DNA of 64,000 bases from Rhabditoides inermis (GCA_963966185.1 CAWZYM010000124.1:248001-312000), one strand, 5' to 3'. Shown: positions 41,746-56,600, counted from the first letter of the stretch. The notes: generated by a model not told the origin, from the sequence alone. A program made the numbers and translations.

Positions 41746-41851
41746 AGCATCAGCTGCCATTCTCCGACAGAGCATCAGCTGCCCGTAGCCCGCACCGTCC
41801 CCAATACCCATTACACGGTCGTTTGTCACTCATTGAATCAATATCCGACAG
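41746..41851. repeat. 106-bp rearranged monomer, copy 1
   Basis: The 165-bp period breaks here for the first time. The 22-bp word starting ctccgacagag occurs at 41737-41758 and again at 41762-41783, a 25-bp-spaced duplication. Copy 2 then joins directly to cgtagcccgc, skipping 84 bp of the normal monomer (from attcatgatt to the cttcgttcatctt region). Net length is 25+81=106 bp. Because 106 is not a multiple of 3, the open frame shifts and ends at 41788. Confidence 0.95.
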
Positions 41852-44800
41852 AGCATCAGCTGCTATTCATGATTTCTATCTTGAATTCAACTTAATCAAA
41901 ATAGAACTTCAAGAAAATGTAGTTTGTTGCCTTGGCTTCGTTCATCTTCGTAGCCCGCACCGTCCCCGATACCCATTACACGATCATTTGTCACTCGTCG
42001 AATCAATCTCCGCCAGAGCATCAGCTGCTATTTATGATTTCTATCTTGAATTCAACTTAATCAAAATAGAACTTCAAGAAAATGTAGTTTGTTGCCTTGG
42101 ATTCGTTTATCACCGTAGCCCGCACCGTCCCCAATACCCATTACACGGTCGTTTGTCACTCATCGAATCAATCTCCGCCAGAGCATCAGCTGCCATTCAT
42201 GATTTCTATCTCGAATTCAACTTAATCAAAATAGAACTTCGAGAAAATTTAGTTTGTTGCCTTGGCTTCGTTCATCTTCGTAGCCCGCACCGTCCCCAAT
42301 ACCCATTACACGGTCGTTTGTCACTCATGGAATCAATCTCCGACAGAGCATCAGCCGCCATTCATGATTTCTATCTCGAATACAACTTAATCAAAATAGA
42401 ACTTCGAGAAAATTTAGTTTGTTGCCTTGGCTTCGTTCATCTTCGTAGCCCGCACCGTCCCCAATACCCATTACACGGTCGTTTGTCACTCATTGAATCA
42501 ATATCCGACAGAGCATCAGCTGCTATTCATGATTTCTATCTTAAATTCAACCTAATCAAAATAGAACTTCAAGAAAATGTAGTTTGTTGCCTTGGATTCG
42601 TTTATCACCGTAGCCCGCACCGTCCCCGATACCCATTACACGATCGTTTGTCAGTCGTCGAATCAATCTCCGACAGAGCATCAGCTGCCATTCATGATTT
42701 CTATCTCGAATTCAACTTAATCGAAATAGAACTTCAAGAAAATGTAGTTTGTTGCCTTGGCTTCGTTCATCTTCGTAGCCCGCACCGTCCCCGATACCCA
42801 TTACACGATCATTTGTCACTCGTCGAATCAATCTCCGACAGAGCATCAGCTGTCATTCATGCTTTCTATCTCGAATTCAACTTAATCGAAATAGATTTTC
42901 AAGAAAATGTAGTTTGTTGCCTTGGCTTCGTTCATCTTCGTAGCCCGCACCGTCCCCGATACCCACTAAACGATCGTTTGTCACTCGTCGAATCAATCTC
43001 CGATAGAGCATCAGCTGCCATTCAAAATTTCTATCTTGAATTCTACTTAAACAAGGTAGAACTTCGAGAAAATGTAGTTTGTTGCCTTTGCTTCGTTCAT
43101 CTTCGTAGCCCGCACCGTCCCCAATACCCATTACACGGTCGTTTGTCACTCATCGAATCAATCTCCGACAGAGCATCAGCTGCCATTCATGATTTCTATC
43201 TCGAATTCAACTTAATCGTAATAGAACTTCAAGAAAATGTAGTTTGTTGCCTTGGCTTCGTTCATCTTCGTAGCCCGCACCGTCCCCGATACCCATTACA
43301 CGATCATTTGTCACTCGTCGAATCAATCTCCGACAGAGCATCAGCTGCCATTCATAATTTCTATCTCGAATACAACTTAATCAAAATAGAACTTCCAGAA
43401 AGTGTAGTTTGTTGCCTTGGCTTCGTTCATCTTCGTAGCCCGCACCGTCCCCGATACCCACTAAACGATCGTTTGTCACTCGTCGAATCAATCTCCGACA
43501 GAGCATCAGCTGCCATTCATAATTTCTATCTTGAATTCTACTTAAACAAGGTAGAACTTCGAGAAAATGTAGTTTGTTGCCTTGGCTTCGTTCATCTTCG
43601 TAGCCCGCACCGTCCCCGATACCCAATACACGATCGTTTGTCAGTCGTCGAATCAATCTCCGACAGAGCATCAGCTGCCATTCATAATTTTTATCTTGAA
43701 TTCTACTTAAACAAGGTAGAACTTCGAGAAAATGTAGTTTGTTGCCTTGGCTTCGTTCATCTTCGTAGCCCGCACCGTCCCCAATACCCATTACACGGTC
43801 GTTTGTCACTCATCGAATCAATCTCCGACAGAGCATCAGCTGCCATTCATGATTTCTATTTTAAATTCAACTTAACCAAAACAGAACTTCCAGAAAATGT
43901 AGTTTGTTGCCTTGGCTTCGTTCATCTTCGTAGCCCGCACCGTCCCCAATACCCATTACACGGTCGTTTGTCACTCATCGAATCAATCTCCGACAGAGCA
44001 TCAGCTGCCATTCATGATTTCTATCTCGAATTCAACTTAATCAAAATAGAACTTCAAGAAAATTTAGTTTGTTGCCTTGGCTTCGTTCATCTTCGTAGCC
44101 CGCACCGTCCCCAATACCCATTACACGGTCGTTTGTCACTCATTGAATCAATATCCGACAGAGCATCAGCTGCTATTCATGATTTCTATCTTAAATTCAA
44201 CTTAATCAAAATAGAACTTCAAGAAAATGTAGTTTGTTGCCTTGGATTCGTTTATCACCGTAGCCCGCACCGTCCCCGATACCCATTACACGATCGTTTG
44301 TCAGTCGTCGAATCAATCTCCGACAGAGCATCAGCTGCCATTCATGATTTCTATCTCAAATTCAACTTAATCGAAATAGAACTTCAAGAAAATGTAGTTT
44401 GTTGCCTTGGCTTCGTTCATCTTCGTAGCCCGCACCGTCCCCGATACCCATTACACGATCATTTGTCACTCGTCGAATCAATCTCCGACAGAGCATCAGC
44501 TGCCATTCATGCTTTCTATCTCGAATTCAACTTAATCGAAATAGATTTTCAAGAAAATGTAGTTTGTTGCCTTGGCTTCGTTCATCTTCGTAGCCCGCAC
44601 CGTCCCCGATACCCACTAAACGATCGTTTGTAACTCGTCGAATCAATCTCCGACAGAGCATCAGCTGCCATTCAAAATTTCTATCTTGAATTCTACTTAA
44701 ACAAGGTAGAACTTCGAGAAAATGTAGTTTGTTGCCTTTGCTTCGTTCATCTTCGTAGCCCGCACCGTCCCCGATACCCAATACACGATCGTTTGTCAGT

Positions 44801-47131
44801 CGTCGAATCAATCTCCGACAGAGCATCAGCTGCCATTCATAATTTTTATCTTGAATTCTACTTAAACAAGGTAGAACTTCGAGAAAATGTAGTTTGTTGC
44901 CTTGGCTTCGTTCATCTTCGTAGCCCGCACCGTCCCCAATACCCATTACACGGTCGTTTGTCACTCATCGAATCAATCTCCGACAGAGCATCAGCTGCCA
45001 TTCATGATTTCTATCTCGAATTCAACTTAATCGTAATAGAACTTCAAGAAAATGTAGTTTGTTGCCTTGGCTTCGTTCATCTTCGTAGCCCGCACCGTCC
45101 CCGATACCCATTACACGATCATTTGTCACTCGTCGAATCAATCTCCGACAGAGCATCAGCTGCCATTCATAATTTCTATCTCGAATACAACTTAATCAAA
45201 ATAGAACTTCCAGAAAGTGTAGTTTGTTGCCTTGGCTTCGTTCATCTTCGTAGCCCGCACCGTCCCCGATACCCACTAAACGATCGTTTGTCACTCGTCG
45301 AATCAATCTCCGACAGAGCATCAGCTGCCATTCATAATTTCTATCTTGAATTCTACTTAAACAAGGTAGAACTTCGAGAAAATGTAGTTTGTTGCCTTGG
45401 CTTCGTTCATCTTCGTAGCCCGCACCGTCCCCGATACCCAATACACGATCGTTTGTCAGTCGTCGAATCAATCTCCGACAGAGCATCAGCTGCCATTCAT
45501 AATTTTTATCTTGAATTCTACTTAAACAAGGTAGAACTTCGAGAAAATGTAGTTTGTTGCCTTGGCTTCGTTCATCTTCGTAGCCCGCACCGTCCCCAAT
45601 ACCCATTACACGGTCGTTTGTCACTCATCGAATCAATCTCCGACAGAGCATCAGCTGCCATTCATGATTTCTATTTTAAATTCAACTTAACCAAAACAGA
45701 ACTTCCAGAAAATGTAGTTTGTTGCCTTGGCTTCGTTCATCTTCGTAGCCCGCACCGTCCCCAATACCCATTACACGGTCGTTTGTCACTCATCGAATCA
45801 ATCTCCGACAGAGCATCAGCTGCCATTCATGATTTCTATCTCGAATTCAACTTAATCAAAATAGAACTTCAAGAAAATTTAGTTTGTTGCCTTGGCTTCG
45901 TTCATCTTCGTAGCCCGCACCGTCCCCAATACCCATTACACGGTCGTTTGTCACTCATTGAATCAATATCCGACAGAGCATCAGCTGCTATTCATGATTT
46001 CTATCTTGAATTCAACTTAATCAAAATAGAACTTCAAGAAAATGTAGTTTGTTGCCTTGAATTCGTTTATCACCGTAGCCCGCACCGTCCCCAATACCCA
46101 TTACACGGTCGTTTGTCACTCATCGAATCAATCTCCGCCAGAGCATCAGCTGCCATTCATGATTTCTATCTTGAATTCAACTTAATCAAAATAGAACTTC
46201 GAGAAAATTTGGTTTGTTGCCTTGGCTTCGTTCATCTTCGTAGCCCGCACCGTCCCCAATACCCATTACACGGTCGTTTGTCACTCATCGAATCAATCTC
46301 CGACAGAGCATCAGCTGCCATTCATGATTTCTATTTTAAATTCAACTTAACCAAAATAGAACTTCCAGAAAATGTAGTTTGTTGCCTTGGCTTCGTTCAT
46401 CTTCGTAGCCCGCACCGTCCCCAATACCCATTACACGGTCGTTTGTCACTCATCGAATCAATCTCCGACAGAGCATCAGCTGCCATTCATGATTTCTATC
46501 TCGAATTCAACTTAATCAAAATAGAACTTCAAGAAATTTTAGTTTGTTGCCTTGGCTTCGTTCATCTTCGTAGCCCGCACCGTCCCCAATACCCACTACA
46601 CGGTCGTTTGTCACTCATCGAATCAATCTCCGCCAGAGCATCAGCTGCCATTCATGATTTCTATCTTGAATTCAACTTAATCAAAATAGAACTTCGAGAA
46701 AATTTGGTTTGTTGCCTTGGCTTCGTTCATCTTCGTAGCCCGCACCGTCCCCAATACCCATTACACGGTCGTTTGTCACTCATCGAATCAATCTCCGCCA
46801 GAGCATCAGCTGCCATTCATGATTTCTATCTTGAATTCAACTTAATCAAAATAGAACTTCGAGAAAATTTGGTTTGTTGCCTTGGCTTCGTTCATCTTCG
46901 TAGCCCGCACCGTCCCCAATACCCATTACACGGTCGTTTGTCACTCATCGAATCAATCTCCGACAGAGCATCAGCTGCCATTCATGATTTCTATTTTAAA
47001 TTCAACTTAATCAAAATAGAACTTCAAGAAATTTTAGTTTGTTGCCTTGGCTTCGTTCATCTTCGTAGCCCGCACCGTCCCCAATACCCATTACACGGTC
47101 GTTTGTCACTCGTCGAATCAATCTCCGACAG
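41852..47131. repeat. 32-monomer unit between 106-bp elements 1 and 2
   Basis: The order is Kh-W-R-Y-k-E-A-N-V-P-n-n-T-K1-k-e-A-(N*/n hybrid)-n-V-P-n-n-T-K1-G-R-t-Ki-R-R-f, where Kh is K with GTA at codon 33 and a cgatcat tail. The W next to it has atttatgat (codon 16 TAT for CAT preceded by ATT) instead of attcatgat, a marker of this domain. With its 106-bp element the period is 5386 bp. A private atg at 42327-42329 is the only ATG I found in the open frame. Confidence 0.85.
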
Positions 47132-47237
47132 AGCATCAGCTGCCATTCTCCGACAGAGCATCAGCTGCCCGTAGCCCGCACCGTCCCCAATACCCATTAC
47201 ACGGTCGTTTGTCACTCATTGAATCAATATCCGACAG
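47132..47237. repeat. 106-bp rearranged monomer, copy 2
   Basis: It has the same 25-bp duplication and 84-bp deletion as 41746-41851, with identical junctions. The flanks are also the same (f on the left, Kh on the right). It lies 5386 bp downstream. Confidence 0.95.
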
Positions 47238-50200
47238 AGCATCAGCTGCTATTCATGATTTCTATCTTGAATTCAACTTAATCAAAATAGAACTTCAAGA
47301 AAATGTAGTTTGTTGCCTTGGCTTCGTTCATCTTCGTAGCCCGCACCGTCTCCGATACCCATTACACGATCATTTGTCACTCGTCGAATCAATCTCCGCC
47401 AGAGCATCAGCTGCTATTTATGATTTCTATCTTGAATTCAACTTAATCAAAATAGAACTTCAAGAAAATGTAGTTTGTTGCCTTGGATTCGTTTATCACC
47501 GTAGCCCGCACCGTCCCCAATACCCATTACACGGTCGTTTGTCACTCATCGAATCAATCTCCGCCAGAGCATCAGCTGCCATTCATGATTTCTATCTCGA
47601 ATTCAACTTAATCAAAATAGAACTTCGAGAAAATTTAGTTTGTTGCCTTGGCTTCGTTCATCTTCGTAGCCCGCACCGTCCCCAATACCCATTACACGGT
47701 CGTTTGTCACTCATCGAATCAATCTCCGACAGAGCATCAGCCGCCATTCATGATTTCTATCTCGAATACAACTTAATCAAAATAGAACTTCGAGAAAATT
47801 TAGTTTGTTGCCTTGGCTTCGTTCATCTTCGTAGCCCGCACCGTCCCCAATACCCATTACACGGTCGTTTGTCACTCATTGAATCAATATCCGACAGAGC
47901 ATCAGCTGCTATTCATGATTTCTATCTTAAATTCAACTTAATCAGAATAGAACTTCAAGAAAATGTAGTTGGTTGCCTTGGATTCGTTTATCACCGTAGC
48001 CCGCACCGTCCCCGATACCCATTACACGATCGTTTGTCAGTCGTCGAATCAATCTCCGACAGAGCATCAGCTGCCATTCATGATTTCTATCTCGAATTCA
48101 ACTTAATCGAAATAGAACTTCAAGAAAATGTAGTTTGTTGCCTTGGCTTCGTTCATCTTCGTAGCCCGCACCGTCCCCGATACCCATTACACGATCATTT
48201 GTCACTCGTCGAATCAATCTCCGACAGAGCATCAGCTGCCATTCATAATTTCTATCTCGAATACAACTTAATCAAAATAGAACTTCCAGAAAGTGTAGTT
48301 TGTTGCCTTGGCTTCGTTCATCTTCGTATCCCGCACCGTCCCCGATACCCACTAAACGATCGTTTGTCACTCATCGAATCAATCTCCGCCAGAGCATCAG
48401 CTGCCATTCATGATTTCTATCTTGAATTCAACTTAATCAAAATAGAACTTCGAGAAAATGTAGTTTGTTGCCTTGGCTTCGTTCATCTTCGTAGCCCGCA
48501 CCGTCCCCAATACCCATTACACGGTCGTTTGTCACTCATCGAATCAATCTCCGACAGAGCATCAGCTGCCATTCATGATTTCTATCTCGAATTCAACTTA
48601 ATCGAAATAGAACTTCAAGAAAATGTAGTTTGTTGCCTTGGCTTCGTTCATCTTCGTAGCCCGCACCGTCCCCAATACCCATTACACGGTCGTTTGTCAC
48701 TCATTGAATCAATATCCGACAGAGCATCAGCTGCTATTCATGATTTCTATCTTGAATTCAACTTAATCAAAATAGAACTTCAAGAAAATGTAGTTTGTTG
48801 CCTTGGATTCGTTTATCACCGTAGCCCGCACCGTCCCCAATACCCATTACACGGTCGTTTGTCACTCATCGAATCAATCTCCGCCAGAGCATCAGCTGCC
48901 ATTCATGATTTCTATCTCGAATACAACTTAATCAAAATAGAACTTCGAGAAAATTTAGTTTGTTGCCTTGGCTTCGTTCATCTTCGTAGCCCGCACCGTC
49001 CCCAATACCCATTACACGGTCGTTTGTCACTCATTGAATCAATATCCGACAGAGCATCAGCTGCTATTCATGATTTCTATCTTAAATTCAACCTAATCAA
49101 AATAGAACTTCAAGAAAATGTAGTTTGTTGCCTTGGATTCGTTTATCACCGTAGCCCGCACCGTCCCCGATACCCATTACACGATCGTTTGTCAGTCGTC
49201 GAATCAATCTCCGACAGAGCATCAGCTGCCATTCATGATTTCTATCTCGAATTCAACTTAATCGAAATAGAACTTCAAGAAAATGTAGTTTGTTGCCTTG
49301 GCTTCGTTCATCTTCGTAGCCCGCACCGTCCCCGATACCCATTACACGATCATTTGTCACTCGTCGAATCAATCTCCGACAGAGCATCAGCTGTCATTCA
49401 TGCTTTCTATCTCGAATTCAACTTAATCGAAATAGATTTTCAAGAAAATGTAGTTTGTTGCCTTGGCTTCGTTCATCTTCGTAGCCCGCACCGTCCCCGA
49501 TACCCACTAAACGATCGTTTGTCACTCGTCGAATCAATCTCCGATAGAGCATCAGCTGCCATTCAAAATTTCTATCTTGAATTCTACTTAAACAAGGTAG
49601 AACTTCGAGAAAATGTAGTTTGTTGCCTTTGCTTCGTTCATCTTCGTAGCCCGCACCGTCCCCAATACCCATTACACGGTCGTTTGTCACTCATCGAATC
49701 AATCTCCGACAGAGCATCAGCTGCCATTCATGATTTCTATCTCGAATTCAACTTAATCGTAATAGAACTTCAAGAAAATGTAGTTTGTTGCCTTGGCTTC
49801 GTTCATCTTCGTAGCCCGCACCGTCCCCGATACCCATTACACGATCATTTGTCACTCGTCGAATCAATCTCCGACAGAGCATCAGCTGCCATTCATAATT
49901 TCTATCTCGAATACAACTTAATCAAAATAGAACTTCCAGAAAGTGTAGTTTGTTGCCTTGGCTTCGTTCATCTTCGTAGCCCGCACCGTCCCCGATACCC
50001 ACTAAACGATCGTTTGTCACTCGTCGAATCAATCTCCGACAGAGCATCAGCTGCCATTCATAATTTCTATCTTGAATTCTACTTAAACAAGGTAGAACTT
50101 CGAGAAAATGTAGTTTGTTGCCTTGGCTTCGTTCATCTTCGTAGCCCGCACCGTCCCCGATACCCAATACACGATCGTTTGTCAGTCGTCGAATCAATCT

Positions 50201-53200
50201 CCGACAGAGCATCAGCTGCCATTCATAATTTTTATCTTGAATTCTACTTAAACAAGGTAGAACTTCGAGAAAATGTAGTTTGTTGCCTTGGCTTCGTTCA
50301 TCTTCGTAGCCCGCACCGTCCCCAATACCCATTACACGGTCGTTTGTCACTCATCGAATCAATCTCCGACAGAGCATCAGCTGCCATTCATGATTTCTAT
50401 TTTAAATTCAACTTAACCAAAACAGAACTTCCAGAAAATGTAGTTTGTTGCCTTGGCTTCGTTCATCTTCGTAGCCCGCACCGTCCCCAATACCCATTAC
50501 ACGGTCGTTTGTCACTCATCGAATCAATCTCCGACAGAGCATCAGCTGCCATTCATGATTTCTATCTCGAATTCAACTTAATCAAAATAGAACTTCAAGA
50601 AAATTTAGTTTGTTGCCTTGGCTTCGTTCATCTTCGTAGCCCGCACCGTCCCCAATACCCATTACACGGTCGTTTGTCACTCATTGAATCAATATCCGAC
50701 AGAGCATCAGCTGCTATTCATGATTTCTATCTTAAATTCAACTTAATCAAAATAGAACTTCAAGAAAATGTAGTTTGTTGCCTTGGATTCGTTTATCACC
50801 GTAGCCCGCACCGTCCCCGATACCCATTACACGATCGTTTGTCAGTCGTCGAATCAATCTCCGACAGAGCATCAGCTGCCATTCATGATTTCTATCTCAA
50901 ATTCAACTTAATCGAAATAGAACTTCAAGAAAATGTAGTTTGTTGCCTTGGCTTCGTTCATCTTCGTAGCCCGCACCGTCCCCGATACCCATTACACGAT
51001 CATTTGTCACTCGTCGAATCAATCTCCGACAGAGCATCAGCTGCCATTCATGCTTTCTATCTCGAATTCAACTTAATCGAAATAGATTTTCAAGAAAATG
51101 TAGTTTGTTGCCTTGGCTTCGTTCATCTTCGTAGCCCGCACCGTCCCCGATACCCACTAAACGATCGTTTGTAACTCGTCGAATCAATCTCCGACAGAGC
51201 ATCAGCTGCCATTCAAAATTTCTATCTTGAATTCTACTTAAACAAGGTAGAACTTCGAGAAAATGTAGTTTGTTGCCTTTGCTTCGTTCATCTTCGTAGC
51301 CCGCACCGTCCCCGATACCCAATACACGATCGTTTGTCAGTCGTCGAATCAATCTCCGACAGAGCATCAGCTGCCATTCATAATTTTTATCTTGAATTCT
51401 ACTTAAACAAGGTAGAACTTCGAGAAAATGTAGTTTGTTGCCTTGGCTTCGTTCATCTTCGTAGCCCGCACCGTCCCCAATACCCATTACACGGTCGTTT
51501 GTCACTCATCGAATCAATCTCCGACAGAGCATCAGCTGCCATTCATGATTTCTATCTCGAATTCAACTTAATCGTAATAGAACTTCAAGAAAATGTAGTT
51601 TGTTGCCTTGGCTTCGTTCATCTTCGTAGCCCGCACCGTCCCCGATACCCATTACACGATCATTTGTCACTCGTCGAATCAATCTCCGACAGAGCATCAG
51701 CTGCCATTCATAATTTCTATCTCGAATACAACTTAATCAAAATAGAACTTCCAGAAAGTGTAGTTTGTTGCCTTGGCTTCGTTCATCTTCGTAGCCCGCA
51801 CCGTCCCCGATACCCACTAAACGATCGTTTGTCACTCGTCGAATCAATCTCCGACAGAGCATCAGCTGCCATTCATAATTTCTATCTTGAATTCTACTTA
51901 AACAAGGTAGAACTTCGAGAAAATGTAGTTTGTTGCCTTGGCTTCGTTCATCTTCGTAGCCCGCACCGTCCCCGATACCCAATACACGATCGTTTGTCAG
52001 TCGTCGAATCAATCTCCGACAGAGCATCAGCTGCCATTCATAATTTTTATCTTGAATTCTACTTAAACAAGGTAGAACTTCGAGAAAATGTAGTTTGTTG
52101 CCTTGGCTTCGTTCATCTTCGTAGCCCGCACCGTCCCCAATACCCATTACACGGTCGTTTGTCACTCATCGAATCAATCTCCGACAGAGCATCAGCTGCC
52201 ATTCATGATTCTATTTTAAATTCAACTTAACCAAAACAGAACTTCCAGAAAATGTAGTTTGTTGCCTTGGCTTCGTTCATCTTCGTAGCCCGCACCGTCC
52301 CCAATACCCATTACACGGTCGTTTGTCACTCATCGAATCAATCTCCGACAGAGCATCAGCTGCCATTCATGATTTCTATCTCGAATTCAACTTAATCAAA
52401 ATAGAACTTCAAGAAAATTTAGTTTGTTGCCTTGGCTTCGTTCATCTTCGTAGCCCGCACCGTCCCCAATACCCATTACACGGTCGTTTGTCACTCATTG
52501 AATCAATATCCGACAGAGCATCAGCAGCTATTCATGATTTCTATCTTGAATTCAACTTAATCAAAATAGAACTTCAAGAAAATGTAGTTTGTTGCCTTGA
52601 ATTCGTTTATCACCGTAGCCCGCACCGTCCCCAATACCCATTACACGGTCGTTTGTCACTCATCGAATCAATCTCCGCCAGAGCATCAGCTGCCATTCAT
52701 GATTTCTATCTTGAATTCAACTTAATCAAAATAGAACTTCGAGAAAATTTGGTTTGTTGCCTTGGCTTCGTTCATCTTCGTAGCCCGCACCGTCCCCAAT
52801 ACCCATTACACGGTCGTTTGTCACTCATCGAATCAATCTCCGACAGAGCATCAGCTGCCATTCATGATTTCTATTTTAAATTCAACTTAACCAAAATAGA
52901 ACTTCCAGAAAATGTAGTTTGTTGCCTTGGCTTCGTTCATCTTCGTAGCCCGCACCGTCCCCAATACCCATTACACGGTCGTTTGTCACTCATCGAATCA
53001 ATCTCCGACAGAGCATCAGCTGCCATTCATGATTTCTATCTCGAATTCAACTTAATCAAAATAGAACTTCAAGAAATTTTAGTTTGTTGCCTTGGCTTCG
53101 TTCATCTTCGTAGCCCGCACCGTCCCCAATACCCACTACACGGTCGTTTGTCACTCATCGAATCAATCTCCGCCAGAGCATCAGCTGCCATTCATGATTT

Positions 53201-53506
53201 CTATCTTGAATTCAACTTAATCAAAATAGAACTTCGAGAAAATTTGGTTTGTTGCCTTGGCTTCGTTCATCTTCGTAGCCCGCACCGTCCCCAATACCCA
53301 TTACACGGTCGTTTGTCACTCATCGAATCAATCTCCGACAGAGCATCAGCTGCCATTCATGATTTCTATTTTAAATTCAACTTAATCAAAATAGAACTTC
53401 AAGAAATTTTAGTTTGTTGCCTTGGCTTCGTTCATCTTCGTAGCCCGCACCGTCCCCAATACCCATTACACGGTCGTTTGTCACTCGTCGAATCAATCTC
53501 CGACAG
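47238..53506. repeat. 38-monomer unit between 106-bp elements 2 and 3
   Basis: The order is Kh-W-R-Y-r-E-P-R'-E-W-Y-k-E-A-N-V-P-n-n-T-K1-k-e-A-(N*/n)-n-V-P-n-n-T^-K1-G-R-t-Ki-R-f, where T^ is a T monomer with a 1-bp deletion. Relative to the previous unit it gains a block (r-E-P-R'-E-W-Y) and lacks one R before f. Private changes include ccgtctccg near 47350 and gtagttggttgcc near 47968. Confidence 0.83.
52159..52322. repeat. 164-bp T^ monomer with 1-bp deletion, copy 1
   Basis: It is a T-class monomer in which gatttctatttt has become gattctatttt: one t is missing at the run 52209-52210. It shifts the open frame, which ends at 52230. It is the leftmost of four copies. Confidence 0.93.
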
Positions 53507-53612
53507 AGCATCAGCTGCCATTCTCCGACAGAGCATCAGCTGCCCGTAGCCCGCACCGTCCCCAATACCCATTACACGGTCGTTTGTCACTCATTGAATC
53601 AATATCCGACAG
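53507..53612. repeat. 106-bp rearranged monomer, copy 3
   Basis: It has identical junctions and flanking classes to copies 1 and 2. It is 6375 bp from copy 2 (38 monomers plus 106, minus the 1-bp deletion). Confidence 0.95.
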
Positions 53613-56600
53613 AGCATCAGCTGCTATTCATGATTTCTATCTTGAATTCAACTTAATCAAAATAGAACTTCAAGAAAATGTAGTTTGTTGCCTTGGCTTC
53701 GTTCATCTTCGTAGCCCGCACCGTCCCCGATACCCATTACACGATCATTTGTCACTCGTCGAATCAATCTCCGCCAGAGCATCAGCTGCTATTTATGATT
53801 TCTATCTTGAATTCAACTTAATCAAAATAGAACTTCAAGAAAATGTAGTTTGTTGCCTTGGATTCGTTTATCACCGTAGCCCGCACCGTCCCCAATACCC
53901 ATTACACGGTCGTTTGTCACTCATCGAATCAATCTCCGCCAGAGCATCAGCTGCCATTCATGATTTCTATCTCGAATTCAACTTAATCAAAATAGAACTT
54001 CGAGAAAATTTAGTTTGTTGCCTTGGCTTCGTTCATCTTCGTAGCCCGCACCGTCCCCAATACCCATTACACGGTCGTTTGTCACTCATCGAATCAATCT
54101 CCGACAGAGCATCAGCCGCCATTCATGATTTCTATCTCGAATACAACTTAATCAAAATAGAACTTCGAGAAAATTTAGTTTGTTGCCTTGGCTTCGTTCA
54201 TCTTCGTAGCCCGCACCGTCCCCAATACCCATTACACGGTCGTTTGTCACTCATTGAATCAATATCCGACAGAGCATCAGCTGCTATTCATGATTTCTAT
54301 CTTAAATTCAACTTAATCAGAATAGAACTTCAAGAAAATGTAGTTTGTTGCCTTGGATTCGTTTATCACCGTAGCCCGCACCGTCCCCGATACCCATTAC
54401 ACGATCGTTTGTCAGTCGTCGAATCAATCTCCGACAGAGCATCAGCTGCCATTCATGATTTCTATCTCGAATTCAACTTAATCGAAATAGAACTTCAAGA
54501 AAATGTAGTTTGTTGCCTTGGCTTCGTTCATCTTCGTAGCCCGCACCGTCCCCGATACCCATTACACGATCATTTGTCACTCGTCGAATCAATCTCCGAC
54601 AGAGCATCAGCTGCCATTCATAATTTCTATCTCGAATACAACTTAATCAAAATAGAACTTCCAGAAAGTGTAGTTTGTTGCCTTGGCTTCGTTCATCTTC
54701 GTATCCCGCACCGTCCCCGATACCCACTAAACGATCGTTTGTCACTCATCGAATCAATCTCCGCCAGAGCATCAGCTGCCATTCATGATTTCTATCTTGA
54801 ATTCAACTTAATCAAAATAGAACTTCGAGAAAATGTAGTTTGTTGCCTTGGCTTCGTTCATCTTCGTAGCCCGCACCGTCCCCAATACCCATTACACGGT
54901 CGTTTGTCACTCATCGAATCAATCTCCGACAGAGCATCAGCTGCCATTCATGATTTCTATCTCGAATTCAACTTAATCGAAATAGAACTTCAAGAAAATG
55001 TAGTTTGTTGCCTTGGCTTCGTTCATCTTCGTAGCCCGCACCGTCCCCAATACCCATTACACGGTCGTTTGTCACTCATTGAATCAATATCCGACAGAGC
55101 ATCAGCTGCTATTCATGATTTCTATCTTGAATTCAACTTAATCAAAATAGAACTTCAAGAAAATGTAGTTTGTTGCCTTGGATTCGTTTATCACCGTAGC
55201 CCGCACCGTCCCCAATACCCATTACACGGTCGTTTGTCACTCATCGAATCAATCTCCGCCAGAGCATCAGCTGCCATTCATGATTTCTATCTCGAATTCA
55301 ACCTTATCAAAATAGAACTTCGAGAAAATTTAGTTTGTTGCCTTGGCTTCGTTCATCTTCGTAGCCCGCACCGTCCCCGATACCCAATACACGATCGTTT
55401 GTCAGTCGTCGAATCAATCTCCGACAGAGCATCAGCTGCCATTCATAATTTTTATCTTGAATTCTACTTAAACAAGGTAGAACTTCGAGAAAATGTAGTT
55501 TGTTGCCTTGGCTTCGTTCATCTTCGTAGCCCGCACCGTCCCCAATACCCATTACACGGTCGTTTGTCACTCATCGAATCAATCTCCGACAGAGCATCAG
55601 CTGCCATTCATGATTCTATTTTAAATTCAACTTAACCAAAACAGAACTTCCAGAAAATGTAGTTTGTTGCCTTGGCTTCGTTCATCTTCGTAGCCCGCAC
55701 CGTCCCCAATACCCATTACACGGTCGTTTGTCACTCATCGAATCAATCTCCGACAGAGCATCAGCTGCCATTCATGATTTCTATCTCGAATTCAACTTAA
55801 TCAAAATAGAACTTCAAGAAAATTTAGTTTGTTGCCTTGGCTTCGTTCATCTTCGTAGCCCGCACCGTCCCCAATACCCATTACACGGTCGTTTGTCACT
55901 CATTGAATCAATATCCGACAGAGCATCAGCTGCTATTCATGATTTCTATCTTGAATTCAACTTAATCAAAATAGAACTTCAAGAAAATGTAGTTTGTTGC
56001 CTTGAATTCGTTTATCACCGTAGCCCGCACCGTCCCCAATACCCATTACACGGTCGTTTGTCACTCATCGAATCAATCTCCGCCAGAGCATCAGCTGCCA
56101 TTCATGATTTCTATCTTGAATTCAACTTAATCAAAATAGAACTTCGAGAAAATTTGGTTTGTTGCCTTGGCTTCGTTCATCTTCGTAGCCCGCACCGTCC
56201 CCAATACCCATTACACGGTCGTTTGTCACTCATCGAATCAATCTCCGACAGAGCATCAGCTGCCATTCATGATTTCTATTTTAAATTCAACTTAACCAAA
56301 ATAGAACTTCCAGAAAATGTAGTTTGTTGCCTTGGCTTCGTTCATCTTCGTAGCCCGCACCGTCCCCAATACCCATTACACGGTCGTTTGTCACTCATCG
56401 AATCAATCTCCGACAGAGCATCAGCTGCCATTCATGATTTCTATCTCGAATTCAACTTAATCAAAATAGAACTTCAAGAAATTTTAGTTTGTTGCCTTGG
56501 CTTCGTTCATCTTCGTAGCCCGCACCGTCCCCAATACCCACTACACGGCCGTTTGTCACTCATCGAATCAATCTCCGCCAGAGCATCAGCTGCCATTCAT

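Noticed and set aside
41737..41851. The 106-bp unit as a mobile-element insertion or attachment site.
   Set aside because: All of its sequence comes from the monomer itself. There are no foreign bases, terminal inverted repeats or target-site duplication beyond the 25-bp internal copy.
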